A stretch of 64,000 bases of DNA from Nitrospirota bacterium (GCA_015233015.1 JADFYO010000002.1:1-64000), one strand, 5' to 3'. Counted from the stretch's first letter, positions 8,951-18,037 are shown. Translations and numbers: made by a program. Notes: a model not told the origin generated them from the letters alone.

Positions 8951-10252
8951 ATGGATATATGCGTAATAGGAACGGGCTATGTGGGGCTTGTAACTGGTGC
9001 GTGTTTTGCGGAATTTGGCGTTATGGTAACGTGTGTAGATAAGGATGCGGGGAAAATTGAGGCACTGAAAAGAGGGGAAATACCATTTTATGAGCCTGGC
9101 CTTAGTGACCTTGTGGCGAAGGGCGTGCGTGAGGGGCGGCTGGTTTTTACGTCGGCGCTCGCTGAAGGGGTTAGAAAATCACTCGTAATATTCATTGCCG
9201 TAGGCACACCGCCTAAAGAGGACGGGAGCGCCGACATGAGTTATGTCGAGGCTGCGGCCATAGATATTGCCAAACATATTGACAGTTACAAGATTATTGT
9301 GACCAAGAGCACCGTTCCTGTGGGGACAGGGAAACACCTGAAAGAACTCTTTCACAGAGAAATCAAAAAGGGGATAGATTTTGATGTGGTATCTAATCCT
9401 GAGTTTTTAAGGGAAGGCGCCGCGGTAGATGACTTTATGCGGCCAAACAGGGTTGTCGTCGGGGTAGAAGGCTCGAGATCACTTACGATAATGAAGGAGC
9501 TATACAGGCCGTTATATCTGGTTGAGACCCCGTTTATTATAACGAATATCGAGACGTCCGAGCTTATCAAATACGCAGCCAACGCGTTTTTAGCCACAAA
9601 GATTTCATTCATCAACGAAATTGCAAATCTATGCGAACATGTCGGCGCCGATGTACACGATGTGGCGCGCGCAATGGGACTTGACGGCAGGATTGGAAAG
9701 AAATTTCTCCACCCCGGCCCGGGCTTCGGAGGCTCATGTTTTCCAAAAGACACGCACGCACTCCTGGCCCTTGCTGAGCAGACAGGCGTTACACTAAACG
9801 TAGTTAGCGGGACAATAAAGACCAATGACTCCCAAAAACAACTCATGCTCGATAAAATACTCCGGGCAGCCGGCGATATAAAAGGAAAGACCGCCGCATT
9901 TCTGGGGTTGTCCTTTAAACCAAACACGGACGACATCAGAGAAGCGCCGTCTCTGTTTTTAATCGGCGAGTTACTGAAAAGGGGGGCGAAGGTCAATGCC
10001 TTTGACCCTGTAGCGTCGGACAATGCCGCGAAACTCTTCCCATCTGTGCGCTACTGCTCATCGATTGACGAGACATTCACAGATGCGGACCTCGCCGTCA
10101 TGGTGACGGAATGGAACCAATTCAGAAGTCTCGACTTTTTACGAATACTTAAAATTATGAAGTACCCCCTGTTTTTCGACCTGCGAAACGTCTATGACCC
10201 GGTGAAAATGAGAGGCCTGGGCTTCGAGTATTACTCGGTAGGCAGACTTTAG
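8951..10252 (+). CDS. ugd: UDP-glucose 6-dehydrogenase
   Basis: 433-aa NAD-dependent enzyme that oxidises UDP-glucose to UDP-glucuronate. The Rossmann start CVIGTGYVGLVTGACFAEFG, the catalytic cysteine in GPGFGGSCFPKD, and the C-terminal NAD/UDP domain (GLSFKPNTDDIREAPS) are all intact, and length is normal. A GGAGG ribosome site sits just upstream. It ends the polysaccharide block and would supply glucuronate for the glycan made there. Confidence 0.95.
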   Translation: MDICVIGTGYVGLVTGACFAEFGVMVTCVDKDAGKIEALKRGEIPFYEPGLSDLVAKGVREGRLVFTSALAEGVRKSLVIFIAVGTPPKEDGSADMSYVEAAAIDIAKHIDSYKIIVTKSTVPVGTGKHLKELFHREIKKGIDFDVVSNPEFLREGAAVDDFMRPNRVVVGVEGSRSLTIMKELYRPLYLVETPFIITNIETSELIKYAANAFLATKISFINEIANLCEHVGADVHDVARAMGLDGRIGKKFLHPGPGFGGSCFPKDTHALLALAEQTGVTLNVVSGTIKTNDSQKQLMLDKILRAAGDIKGKTAAFLGLSFKPNTDDIREAPSLFLIGELLKRGAKVNAFDPVASDNAAKLFPSVRYCSSIDETFTDADLAVMVTEWNQFRSLDFLRILKIMKYPLFFDLRNVYDPVKMRGLGFEYYSVGRL

Positions 10253-10263
10253 GCGGAGATAAC

Positions 10264-10428
10264 ATGGGCAGAGTAAAATTACAGGAGAGAATAGCCGCCG
10301 CTATCTCAGAGTTCGATAACGATAATATAGAGCTGTCAACTGGCGGCTTAGAACATTCAGACAAAGAACAGGAGATTAAAGAAACCTGCATTCCCAAAAA
10401 AGCAGAACAGCGGGAAGATGATAAATGA
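10264..10428 (+). CDS. Small hypothetical protein coupled to a diguanylate cyclase
   Basis: 54 aa, MGRVKLQERIAAAISEFD at the start, very acidic in the middle and basic/acidic at the end, with no membrane segment. I do not recognise a family. It has a GGCGGAG ribosome site 8-9 nt upstream and its stop overlaps the next start as ATGA, so it is translationally coupled to the GGDEF protein. A single Cys at residue 42 is the only notable residue. Possible small partner or regulator of the cyclase; that is inference. Confidence 0.6.
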   Translation: MGRVKLQERIAAAISEFDNDNIELSTGGLEHSDKEQEIKETCIPKKAEQREDDK

Positions 10429-11432
10429 GAGATGACGCAAGGAAGAAGGCCGATTTAATAGATGAACTCATAATTCTCAGACGCAGAGTGGCTGCTTTGG
10501 AGAACACGCTTCAGGCGTTTCTCAACTGTGAGGCGAATCTCAAAGAGAGCGAGAGCAGATTTCAAATGATGGCTGATTCGGCGCCCGTATTCATCTGGAT
10601 GGCGAACACTGACGGCATCCGGTGGTTTTTTAACAAGGTCTGGCTTGATTATACCGGCAGGACTGTAGATGAAGAGAAAGACGACAGGTGGATGGACAAC
10701 ATCCATCCTGAGGACATCGAAGGCTTTCGCGAGTCCTACGCTATGGCAACCGGCGTACAGAAACCGTTTAAACTCGACTACAGGTTGAGGCGCAAGGACG
10801 GGGTTTACAGATGGGTGCTGGATACCGGTACGCCGCGATTTACCGACGATGGTACGTTTGCAGGGTTCATCGGTTCATGTGTCGGCATCTCTGAAAGGAA
10901 GGAGGCAGAGGAGCAGCTTCAGCATATTGCGCATTTCGACCTTCTGACAGATTTGCCCAACAGATTTCTGTTTTTTGACCGCATGAACCAGGCCATAGAG
11001 CAGGCCAAACGGTATCATCACAGCATTGCCCTTTTGTTTTTAGACCTGAACCGGTTTAAATCGGTAAACGATACGCTTGGGCATCACGCAGGGGACGCAC
11101 TGCTGAAAGAAACCGCGAAGAGACTCTCCGGCTGCGTGCGGCATGTGGACACGGTTGCGCGAATGGGCGGGGACGAGTTCAACATCATCCTGTCGAAAAT
11201 ACACGAGCGGGCGGATGTCCAGTCGGTGGCAGAAAAGATAATAGACGCCCTGTCAGTGCCTTTTTATATAGAAGGCACCGAGTGCTCGATAGGCGTGAGC
11301 ATCGGCATAAGCATATTTCCCATAAATTCGGCCGAGACAGCCATGCTTATCCAGCAGGCAGACATGGCAATGTATAAGGCAAAGGCCGCGGGCGAGAGTT
11401 CCTATTGCTTCTGCCCCGATAAAAAAGAATAA
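10425..11432 (+). CDS. PAS-GGDEF diguanylate cyclase
   Basis: 335 aa. An N-terminal coiled coil (10-45), one PAS/PAC domain (about 45-160, PAC motif YRWVLDTGTPRF...GFIGSCVGISERK), then a GGDEF domain (about 165-333). The active site GGDEF (248-252) is intact and the inhibitory site RHVD (239-242) sits five residues before it, so it should make c-di-GMP with product inhibition. It is cytoplasmic, without membrane segments, so the PAS domain senses an internal signal. Starts in an ATGA overlap with the 54-aa gene. Confidence 0.93.
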   Translation: MRDDARKKADLIDELIILRRRVAALENTLQAFLNCEANLKESESRFQMMADSAPVFIWMANTDGIRWFFNKVWLDYTGRTVDEEKDDRWMDNIHPEDIEGFRESYAMATGVQKPFKLDYRLRRKDGVYRWVLDTGTPRFTDDGTFAGFIGSCVGISERKEAEEQLQHIAHFDLLTDLPNRFLFFDRMNQAIEQAKRYHHSIALLFLDLNRFKSVNDTLGHHAGDALLKETAKRLSGCVRHVDTVARMGGDEFNIILSKIHERADVQSVAEKIIDALSVPFYIEGTECSIGVSIGISIFPINSAETAMLIQQADMAMYKAKAAGESSYCFCPDKKE

Positions 11433-11647
11433 TAACAAGGCGTAGGGTTTGTCGTCGAGCAGCAGAGGGCGCAGTCAGAGTCCGCGGGAATGAGCGGTGA
11501 AGATATTAATAAACTGAAAGTTTCTACAGTTATTTAGTTTTTCTATATTGAGGCAACTTTTCTCTTTACTGTAGTTTTTTTCGTTCTGAATAACAAACAA
11601 CGTCCCCGGAAACGGCCTCAAGCATAAAAAATATTTTTTATCACCTA

Positions 11648-11677
11648 TTGACAAATCAAAAAATATCTGTTTATACT
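11648..11677 (+). promoter_or_regulatory. Sigma-70-type promoter P1 of the exported-protein gene
   Basis: TTGACA at 11648-11653, an 18-bp spacer, TATACT at 11672-11677. The spacer is very AT-rich. It points to the gene at 12034, about 350 nt away. Confidence 0.7.
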
Positions 11678-11811
11678 ATTTTCAGTGTAATGTTGAGAAT
11701 AAGAGGCGATATTAAGAGGAAGCGGAGAGAATTCCCGGTTAGGGGCTGTGCACGTGAGGTCATCCGGGATGCTGTGTGCAAAAAAAAGTTAGGAGAAGAG
11801 TTGATTTGCTA

Positions 11812-11841
11812 TTGACAAATGCTTTAAGTGGAGTGTACAAT
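11812..11841 (+). promoter_or_regulatory. Sigma-70-type promoter P2 of the exported-protein gene
   Basis: TTGACA at 11812-11817, an 18-bp spacer, TACAAT at 11836-11841. Predicted start site about 11848, giving a leader of about 185 nt. Confidence 0.75.
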
Positions 11842-11847
11842 AGTTTT

Positions 11848-12033
11848 GGTAGCGCTGGAACGCCGTTGTGGCGTGTGTCGGCGCGTAACGGAGATGCACA
11901 AAGATGGGTATGAAGATAATCTTTGAGAAAGGGAGGTGAACACAAGAGGGGTTCAACAAGCCTGCGTAGCAGGTGACAATTTGCTTACTTGTTAGGGAAA
12001 AAGTAGCTACACTAAGAATTTAGGAGGATTGTA
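11848..12033 (+). ncRNA. Structured 5' leader, family not recognised
   Basis: Several nested stems are visible: ACGCC/GGCGT (11860-11874) inside GCGC/GCGC; CAAAGAT/ATCTTTG (11899-11905 with 11919-11925); GAAC/GTTC at about 11938-11957; CCTGC-GTA-GCAGG inside AACAAG/CTTGTT (about 11958-11999). A clean AGGAGGAT ribosome site follows. It does not match the c-di-GMP, cobalamin, TPP, SAM or glycine riboswitch consensus as I know them. It could be a riboswitch, a protein-binding leader or an mRNA stabiliser. Confidence 0.5.
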
Positions 12034-12750
12034 ATGAAGAGAAGTTTAATTTATGTTTTAGTTTTAGCTGTTATGTTAACAGCTCTAGGTGTTTGGGGAA
12101 TCAATAGCGGCACAAGGTCAGCAGACGCAGCGGTACCAACGACTGTCCAGGGTGACACCGTAACCTACTGGCTGCCTTACTTAACAAGCGACACAACAGC
12201 ACCGATTTATTGTGTCGTATCGAACATGTCCACCCAGACCAACAACTTAAACGCCGGCGATGATAACGTAACCAGCTTCCAGTTCACAGTACTGGCAAAC
12301 GAAGCTGGAACCGCTTCCAGAACGGCAACTGGTCCTAGCAACTTTGTAAACATTAAGATGAAGAAGACCAGACTGATCCAGTTCCTGGGCCAGACCATCT
12401 ATCTTGACAGCATTGTAGCAATTGACCTCAGCGGTGATGTAGCCAGCAGCGGCGCCAAGTACGGCGGAAAGCTTGAGTTCTTTGCATCTGGCGCATTAGG
12501 TGCACCGGTTGCCTGGAACAGTTCCAGTGCCACCAGCGTCACTAACTACGCCACCAATAATGCACTTTATTCCGGTATGGTCCTTGGCGGAACTCTTCGT
12601 TCCACATTTAACTGCACATCGCTCGGTATGGCTTGTTACCAGGGCACTACTACTCCAAAACGTAACGTTGTAGGCTACCATTGTTCAGACTCAGGTCTGT
12701 ATACCAGTGGTGGTACCAACAATGTTATCGGTGGTATATACGCATACTAA
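12034..12750 (+). CDS. Exported protein of unknown function, probably abundant
   Basis: 238 aa. Signal peptide: KR, a hydrophobic stretch (LIYVLVLAVMLTALGVWGI), then a probable cut near TRSADAAVP. The mature part is rich in Thr, Ser, Asn, Gly and Ala with little charge, suggesting a beta-rich extracellular or cell-surface protein. Four Cys occur (in IYCVV, TFNCTS, MACYQ and YHCSD), which could form disulfides. I recognise no domain. Two strong promoters, a folded leader, an AGGAGGAT ribosome site and a strong terminator point to high, independently controlled expression as a single-gene unit. Confidence 0.85.
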   Translation: MKRSLIYVLVLAVMLTALGVWGINSGTRSADAAVPTTVQGDTVTYWLPYLTSDTTAPIYCVVSNMSTQTNNLNAGDDNVTSFQFTVLANEAGTASRTATGPSNFVNIKMKKTRLIQFLGQTIYLDSIVAIDLSGDVASSGAKYGGKLEFFASGALGAPVAWNSSSATSVTNYATNNALYSGMVLGGTLRSTFNCTSLGMACYQGTTTPKRNVVGYHCSDSGLYTSGGTNNVIGGIYAY

Positions 12751-12783
12751 TCGCGCAATAGCTTAACCGAACATAGCTGAAAA

Positions 12784-12813
12784 GGCAGGGCATTAAGCCC
12801 TGCCTTTTTTTTT
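12784..12813 (+). terminator. Rho-independent terminator
   Basis: GGCAGGGC-ATTAA-GCCCTGCC followed by nine T residues, 33 nt past the stop of the exported-protein gene. Confidence 0.95.
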
Positions 12814-12983
12814 GCTTATCGATTAAGGAAAAAGGGGACAAGCACAGGATGATTCTTTTGACAAGATGCTTGTTGCTCTTATGGCCGCAACTATTGGTAT
12901 TATTCCATTTCTAAATCATACGTATAATAATATATTTTATCTCACTCCACGACAATCAATTATCACGACCGTTCTTGTCTTGT

Positions 12984-13059
12984 CGTCATTCCGGCTTGTC
13001 TGGAATCTTATCCGGCTTGAGGAAGTGTAGAGACAGATTCCAGACAAGCCGGAATGACG
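12984..13059. repeat. Perfect 25-bp inverted repeat (palindromic unit)
   Basis: Left arm 12984-13008 begins CGTCATTCCGGCTTGTCTGG and right arm 13035-13059 is its exact reverse complement, with a 26-nt loop. It is the CATTCCGGCTTG...GGAATG class of dispersed palindromes, related in sequence to the element at 7196-7294. It sits between convergent genes. Confidence 0.85.
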
Positions 13060-13189
13060 GACTCAGATATTTCATAAATACGCTAAACATAAGCACTGAT
13101 TATTACTGCACTAATGAATTATAAATAGTATTACTCATTTGGCTGACACCCGGAATTAAATGTCGGAAGCGCCTGCCCGTCGCCCAATA

Positions 13190-13978
13190 CTATATTTGAA
13201 ACTCGACAATAAGGGGGGCGTGGTCAGAGGGTGTGGGTGTTTTCTTTCTTCGCGGCCAGAGGTCAACTCCGATACCTTTCGTTATATTGACTGCCTGCGC
13301 AGTTGCCAGAGCGTAGTCAATCCTCATACCCTGGTCCCTCCAAATGGCAGCCCCGTATGCCCACCATGTGAACTGCCTCCTGCCGGGGCAAAGGCGGCTG
13401 AAGACATCCGTAAAACCACTATCGATGACATTCTCAAAGGCGCGCCGCTCTTCGGGCATCGTTGCTATTGTGTCTTTTAGGGCAGCGGGGTCATATACGT
13501 CCTCGTCATATCGCGCCACATTAAAATCCCCGACAACGAAGGCCGTCTCATGCGCCATTGTGCTGAGATATTCCCGGAATTTCTCATACCACTGCAACTT
13601 ATAATTAAATTTCTCAGAAGCTCTTTCTCCGCCGTGAGGGGCGTATACGTTTACCACGGTAATTCCCCCGGCTGCCCCGCCAAGTCGCACCAGAATGACG
13701 CGCCTCTGTTTATCCCATTCACCGCCTGCATCAATCCCCTTTGTTACTGAGACAACCGGCAGCCGCGAGCATATCGCAACACCGTTGAAGGCCTTCTGAC
13801 CGTAGAGTTCACAGTGGTAGCCGAGCGCCTGAAATTCACTAAGGGGAAACCCCTCGTCCACAGTTTTGAGTTCCTGAAGACAGAGGACATCTATATCGTC
13901 ACCGCGGTGGCCGAGCCAATCTAACAACAGCGGGAGCCTTGCCCTGATTGAGTTAACATTAAATGAACAAATCTTCAA
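13190..13978 (-). CDS. xthA: Exodeoxyribonuclease III
   Basis: 262 aa, normal length. AP endonuclease / 3'-5' exonuclease of base-excision repair. N-terminal MKICSFNVNSIRARL, metal-binding Glu in LCLQELKT, active-site GDFNVA, and C-terminal SDHAPLIVEF are all present. The start codon is TTG; no ATG fits the conserved first strand. It lies 15 nt after the upstream nucleotide-sugar dehydrogenase gene on the same strand, so they may share a message although they are functionally unrelated. Confidence 0.95.
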   Translation of the reverse strand: MKICSFNVNSIRARLPLLLDWLGHRGDDIDVLCLQELKTVDEGFPLSEFQALGYHCELYGQKAFNGVAICSRLPVVSVTKGIDAGGEWDKQRRVILVRLGGAAGGITVVNVYAPHGGERASEKFNYKLQWYEKFREYLSTMAHETAFVVGDFNVARYDEDVYDPAALKDTIATMPEERRAFENVIDSGFTDVFSRLCPGRRQFTWWAYGAAIWRDQGMRIDYALATAQAVNITKGIGVDLWPRRKKTPTPSDHAPLIVEFQI

Positions 13979-13993
13979 TGCGGTATGCCTTGC

Positions 13994-15181
13994 CTAGAAC
14001 AGGCCGCCGTTGCCAAAGAAATTCCACACGTCAACCATAACCTTGTCTTTTGGTATATTTAAGGCGGCGTATTCTTTGTGCGGCGTACCAAGCACGATGA
14101 TATCCGCCCCGCTGATGAGTGTCTCCGCCGTAACAAAGCCGTCGTCGTTTATGTAAACGTCTGAGCACAGCACATGTTTTGCCTCGATTTCCATTATTTT
14201 TTTCACCTTGTATGAAAGAGATTCCCTCTTGTCGTCGTTATTTGCCTTAAACGCCATTCCAAGAATGCCGACCGTTTTGTCCTTAAGACAATGGCGGTCT
14301 TTTAGTGTGGAGACGATGAAATTCGGGAGCCCTTCGTTTATCAGCATTGCGGCATGGCCGAGGAAAAAACTGTTATTACTAAACGCGGCAAGCTGCATCG
14401 TATCCTTGAACAAACACGGCCCGGCGGCAAATCCAGCCGATGGAAATGACGATGCCCGTGGATATTTAAATTTAATCGCATCGAATATCTTATAAAAGTC
14501 GAGGTTATGCTGTTCCGCGATTTGATAGAATTGGTTGGATATCGAAAATTGAATATACCGCCATACATTTGTAAAGAGCTTAGCCAGTTCCGCTTCGATA
14601 GGCGCAAGATATAATATATCATCTGTCAGAGTCCCAAACAAACTGGCAGCTTCCTGCTCTGAGCCACTGTCGAAAGACGCCACAATCTGGGGCAGCGCGC
14701 GAAGCTCGACTACTGCCTTTCCCTCGGCAATGCGCTCCGGGCAAAACGAGACCCTGATTGACTTGCCCTTAGCGGCGAGATATTCTTTTATCTTTTCGGT
14801 TGTGCCAGGAAACACCGTGCTCCTCAGGATAATGTGCTGGCCGTCTCTAAGACAGTCCGACAGGTCGTCAAAGAACTGTTTGAAGATAGTAAACTGCGGG
14901 TTCAGGTGCTTGTCCACCGGTGTGCCTATGACGATAATAACGTAATGGCTTTCAGTTATCACACCCCTGTCGTTGGACACGAAGAGATTCTTATCTATAA
15001 CCTGACTGAGGATTTCCTCTGCCCCGTTTTCCAAAAAAGGCATCTTTCCTTTTGACACCATATCGATTGCCTCTGTGTTGATGTCGTACAGGACTACTCT
15101 CTTTCCGCCCCGGGCGAGCATAATTCCAAGCGGCAGCCCCACATGCCCTAAGCCGCCAACAACGCACACATCATATCCCAT
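13994..15181 (-). CDS. Nucleotide-sugar dehydrogenase (WecC/WbpA-like)
   Basis: 395-aa UDP-glucose/GDP-mannose dehydrogenase superfamily member. Rossmann motif VCVVGGLGHVGLPLG, dinucleotide loop VIGTPVD, and a C-terminal domain with GMAFKANNDDKRES are intact. The catalytic cysteine is in GPCLFKDT, where this subgroup departs from the GSCFPKD of the Ugd enzyme at 8951. The substrate is therefore probably a UDP-N-acetyl-hexosamine rather than UDP-glucose. It is a second uronic-acid-forming enzyme in the window, matching the abundant polysaccharide genes. Confidence 0.88.
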   Translation of the reverse strand: MGYDVCVVGGLGHVGLPLGIMLARGGKRVVLYDINTEAIDMVSKGKMPFLENGAEEILSQVIDKNLFVSNDRGVITESHYVIIVIGTPVDKHLNPQFTIFKQFFDDLSDCLRDGQHIILRSTVFPGTTEKIKEYLAAKGKSIRVSFCPERIAEGKAVVELRALPQIVASFDSGSEQEAASLFGTLTDDILYLAPIEAELAKLFTNVWRYIQFSISNQFYQIAEQHNLDFYKIFDAIKFKYPRASSFPSAGFAAGPCLFKDTMQLAAFSNNSFFLGHAAMLINEGLPNFIVSTLKDRHCLKDKTVGILGMAFKANNDDKRESLSYKVKKIMEIEAKHVLCSDVYINDDGFVTAETLISGADIIVLGTPHKEYAALNIPKDKVMVDVWNFFGNGGLF

Positions 15182-15217
15182 TGCCTTTCATCTCCTTTTA
15201 AAATTTTCCTGATGCCG

Positions 15218-16594
15218 TTAACTAATAACAGCGCTTGCCGGTGGAAATATCTTGCCCGGATTAAGTATGTTTTTGGCGTCGAAGAGTTTCTTTATACCCT
15301 GCATTATATCAATATTTACCGAATCCAGCTCCATATTGATGTATTTCGATTTTGTCAGGCCAATTCCATGTTCGCCCGAGATGGAGCCGCCGAGGTCGAG
15401 AGTTAATCTAAAGATTTTACGTACAAGTTTTTCAGCCTCGTCATATTTCTTCTTGTCGTTTTTGTCTGTCATGATGTTTACGTGAATATTGCCGTCGCCG
15501 GCGTGGCCGAAACATGCGATTGGAACTCCGGCCGCCTCGCCGATGGCCTGCAAGCCCATCAGAAGCTCAGGCACCTTTGTGACGGGAACAACTACATCCT
15601 CGTTTATCTTTGTCGGGCTTATCTTATAGAGAGCGGGGGATACAGCCCTCCTCGCCTCCCACAGGAGATCTCTGGAGGCAGTGTCTTCGGCAATTTTTAC
15701 CTTCCCCTGAAAGCCGCTGCAAATGTTGCCGACCTTGTCGGCGTCGGCTGCTATAGCTCTGCTGTTACCGTCGATTTCGATTAAAAGCAAGGCGTCGATG
15801 TCTTCGGGAAACCCGACAGTCTTATATTTGTTGACGGCCGCCAGAGTAATCCTGTCCATAAGTTCCATAGTTCGGGGTATTATACCGTCGGCAATTATAC
15901 GCGAGACGCTCTTGCCAGCTTGCTCGACAGAGCCAAAGGCAGCAAGAATCGTTATCACATTCTCCGGCCTCGGAAGGACTTTCAGTCTGATCTTTGTTAT
16001 TATGGCAAGCGTGCCCTCGGAGCCAACCAGGAGGCGTGTGAGGTCGTAGCCTACGACGCTTTTTTTTGTCTGCACGCCCGTGTGAATAATCCTGCCGTCG
16101 GGCAGGACGGCCTCCAGCTGCATGACGTAGTCTCTGGTAACGCCGTATTTCAGCGCCCGTGGGCCGCCGGCGTTTTCGGCCACATTGCCGCCGATTGTGC
16201 AAGTGTTGAGGCTGGCGGGATCAGGGGGATAGAAATAGCCCTGAGCCCCCAGGGTTCGCTGCAACTCACCGTTTATGACGCCAGGCTCTACCACTACATT
16301 TAAGTTGCGGGTATCGACCTCGACTATCTTGTTCATCTTTTCGAAGCTCACCAGAATGGAATCATTTGAAGGGACAGACCCTCCGGTCAGCCCGGTGCCC
16401 GCGCCGCGTGGTATTACCTTTATGTCATTTTGCCAGGCAAACTGCATTAATTTAGATATGTCGGCCGCGCTGTTTGGCCAAACAACGGCAGATGGAAGCA
16501 CATCTATGCCAGAGGCGTCATAGCCGTAACACAGCAGGTCTTCCTTTTCCATAGAATAAGTGCCGTCAACTAATATATCTTTTAAACTTTTCAT
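15218..16594 (-). CDS. glcD: FAD-linked oxidase, glycolate/D-lactate dehydrogenase subunit
   Basis: 458 aa. N-terminal PCMH-type FAD domain (PRGAGTGLTGGSVPSNDS, GGNVAENAGGPRALKYGVTR, GSEGTLAIIT) and a C-terminal cap with CFGHAGDGNIHVNI and SGEHGIGLTKSKY. It oxidises a 2-hydroxy acid, most likely glycolate or D-lactate, passing electrons to an Fe-S partner. No GlcE/GlcF-type partner is next to it, so the electron acceptor and exact substrate are unclear. Upstream is a dispersed repeat, so it is probably transcribed alone or with the genes after it. Confidence 0.9.
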   Translation of the reverse strand: MKSLKDILVDGTYSMEKEDLLCYGYDASGIDVLPSAVVWPNSAADISKLMQFAWQNDIKVIPRGAGTGLTGGSVPSNDSILVSFEKMNKIVEVDTRNLNVVVEPGVINGELQRTLGAQGYFYPPDPASLNTCTIGGNVAENAGGPRALKYGVTRDYVMQLEAVLPDGRIIHTGVQTKKSVVGYDLTRLLVGSEGTLAIITKIRLKVLPRPENVITILAAFGSVEQAGKSVSRIIADGIIPRTMELMDRITLAAVNKYKTVGFPEDIDALLLIEIDGNSRAIAADADKVGNICSGFQGKVKIAEDTASRDLLWEARRAVSPALYKISPTKINEDVVVPVTKVPELLMGLQAIGEAAGVPIACFGHAGDGNIHVNIMTDKNDKKKYDEAEKLVRKIFRLTLDLGGSISGEHGIGLTKSKYINMELDSVNIDIMQGIKKLFDAKNILNPGKIFPPASAVIS

Positions 16595-16676
16595 CCCACC
16601 GCCTTTCCGTCAGACTATTATATATAATAGTGGACGATCTGTGCAACCTGCGCGGCAATTGCCCGCCGGAGTACCG

Positions 16677-16778
16677 AAGCCGCCAACGGGCGGCAGCCCA
16701 AACTCTATGATAAAGCATGTGCGAGAACAGGGGTGAAGGGGGATTATCCCCCTTCGTCGTTAATCCTTAGGCTATTAT
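16677..16778. repeat. Dispersed repeat, copy 1
   Basis: About 100 bp, present again in inverted orientation at 45662-45786. Shared blocks are AAGCCGCCAACGGGCGGCAG plus 9 more bases, and a longer block from CATGTGC to GGCTATTAT with only a few mismatches. The core is a palindrome, AAGGGGGATTATCCCCCTT. The end of this copy touches the 3' end of hemA (stop at 16775) and may serve as its terminator. Confidence 0.8.
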
Positions 16779-18037
16779 TTCCCATTAAGGCCGTAGAGTT
16801 TTCTTACCGCGTAGATGAGGACATCCTTCTCTTCGTCGTTTCCTTTCAGCGCCGTAGTCGGCTGATGGAGCATTTTGTTTATCATGGAGTTCATGGCCTG
16901 TTCTATCACCTGTTTGTCTTTTTCGTCTAATCCGCCTAATTTGTGGTAGAGTTTCGCAAGTTCTTCGTTTTTAATGCCTTCGGCAGCCCTTCTCAGCGCC
17001 ACTATCGTTGGGACTGCGTCAAGGGACTGCATCCAATCGAAAAATACATCTATCTCCTGGTCGATTATCTCCTCCGCCTTCAGGGATTCCTTCAACCGCT
17101 CGTTCAGGTTGGCATCGACAACCCCCTGCAGGTCGTCTATGTCATAGAGATAGACATTGTCCAAATCGTTTATCTTAGGGTCAATATTTCGCGGGACTGA
17201 TATATCGATAATAAATACAGGGCGCTGCCTTCTTGTTTTCATTATCTTTTCCATTTCGGCGAAGTCTAAGACATAAGAGCGTGCGCCGGTCGAACAAATT
17301 ACTATATCCGAGTGCTCAAGCTCTTTTTTGAATGTGTCAAACTCTATCGCCTTGCCGGAAAACTCCACCGCCAGTGCCAGGCCCCTTTCATACGTCCTGT
17401 TGGCCACTATTACCTCTTTTACCCCGCTTCCGGTTAAATGCCTTGCCGCCAGTTCCGCCATCTCACCGGCACCAAGGAGCATAAATACCTTATCGCCCAA
17501 ATCGCCGAATATCTTCTTTGCCAGCTCCACCGCCGCATATCCGATAGAGACCGCGTTTTCGGCTATCTTCGTCTCCGTTCTGACGCGTTTTGCCACTGAG
17601 ATGGCCTTTTTCATCAGCTTGTTAAGTATAATGCCCGAGGATTGCTCTTTAAGCCCGATGTCATAGGAGGCCTTTAACTGTCCCAGTATCTGCGGCTCGC
17701 CAACGACCATAGAATCCAAAGACGAGGCAACCCGAAACAGATGCCTCACGCCATCCACGCCGCCATGTGCATAGAGGGCGCCTTCCAGAACTTCCACAGG
17801 AATTCCATGAAACTCCGAGATGTATTTTTTTATTCGCTCTACCATATTTGCGTCGCTCTCCGCGTGCAAGTATAGCTCGACGCGGTTGCATGTGGAGAGG
17901 ATTATTGCCTCCCTGACGCCTTGCAGACTTCGCAGGCCGGTCAGGCCTTTTCTTATTTTTTCGCTGTCAAAGGCAATACTCTCCCTTACCTCTACATCCG
18001 CCGTCTTGTGATTAAGTCCAACTACCAGAACAGTCAT
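16775..18037 (-). CDS. hemA: Glutamyl-tRNA reductase
   Basis: 420 aa. First step of C5 tetrapyrrole synthesis: NADPH reduction of Glu-tRNA to glutamate-1-semialdehyde. MTVLVVGLNHKTADVEVRE, the catalytic Cys50 in STCNRVE, SLDSMVVGEPQILGQ, and the NADPH-binding GAGEMAELAARHL are intact, followed by the C-terminal dimerisation helix. The frame is open 50 codons further upstream, but that part lies in the preceding gene. The ATG at 18037 forms an ATGA overlap with it, so that start is preferred. Last gene of the argG-to-hemA operon. Confidence 0.95.
   Translation of the reverse strand: MTVLVVGLNHKTADVEVRESIAFDSEKIRKGLTGLRSLQGVREAIILSTCNRVELYLHAESDANMVERIKKYISEFHGIPVEVLEGALYAHGGVDGVRHLFRVASSLDSMVVGEPQILGQLKASYDIGLKEQSSGIILNKLMKKAISVAKRVRTETKIAENAVSIGYAAVELAKKIFGDLGDKVFMLLGAGEMAELAARHLTGSGVKEVIVANRTYERGLALAVEFSGKAIEFDTFKKELEHSDIVICSTGARSYVLDFAEMEKIMKTRRQRPVFIIDISVPRNIDPKINDLDNVYLYDIDDLQGVVDANLNERLKESLKAEEIIDQEIDVFFDWMQSLDAVPTIVALRRAAEGIKNEELAKLYHKLGGLDEKDKQVIEQAMNSMINKMLHQPTTALKGNDEEKDVLIYAVRKLYGLNGK

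Larger units (their letters stand above)
11433..12033. other. Long intergenic region with promoters and a folded leader
   Basis: 600 bases without a recognisable protein gene. The first part has a possible weak terminator for the cyclase gene (CTACAGT 11524-11530 pairing with ACTGTAG 11568-11574, then TTTTTT). The second half holds two good sigma-70-type promoters (11648-11677 and 11812-11841) and a structured untranslated leader, described separately. Confidence 0.7.
12751..13189. other. Gene-free stretch with terminator and palindrome
   Basis: About 440 bases. It contains the terminator at 12784-12813 and a large inverted repeat at 12984-13059. Nothing else is recognisable, and no frame looks coding. 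Confidence 0.6.

Noticed and set aside
9352-10023. 223-codon frame opposite ugd
   Set aside because: Antisense shadow of a well-conserved gene; no family similarity.
11848-12033. c-di-GMP riboswitch in the leader
   Set aside because: Tempting because of the upstream cyclase, but the conserved GEMM core sequence is not there.
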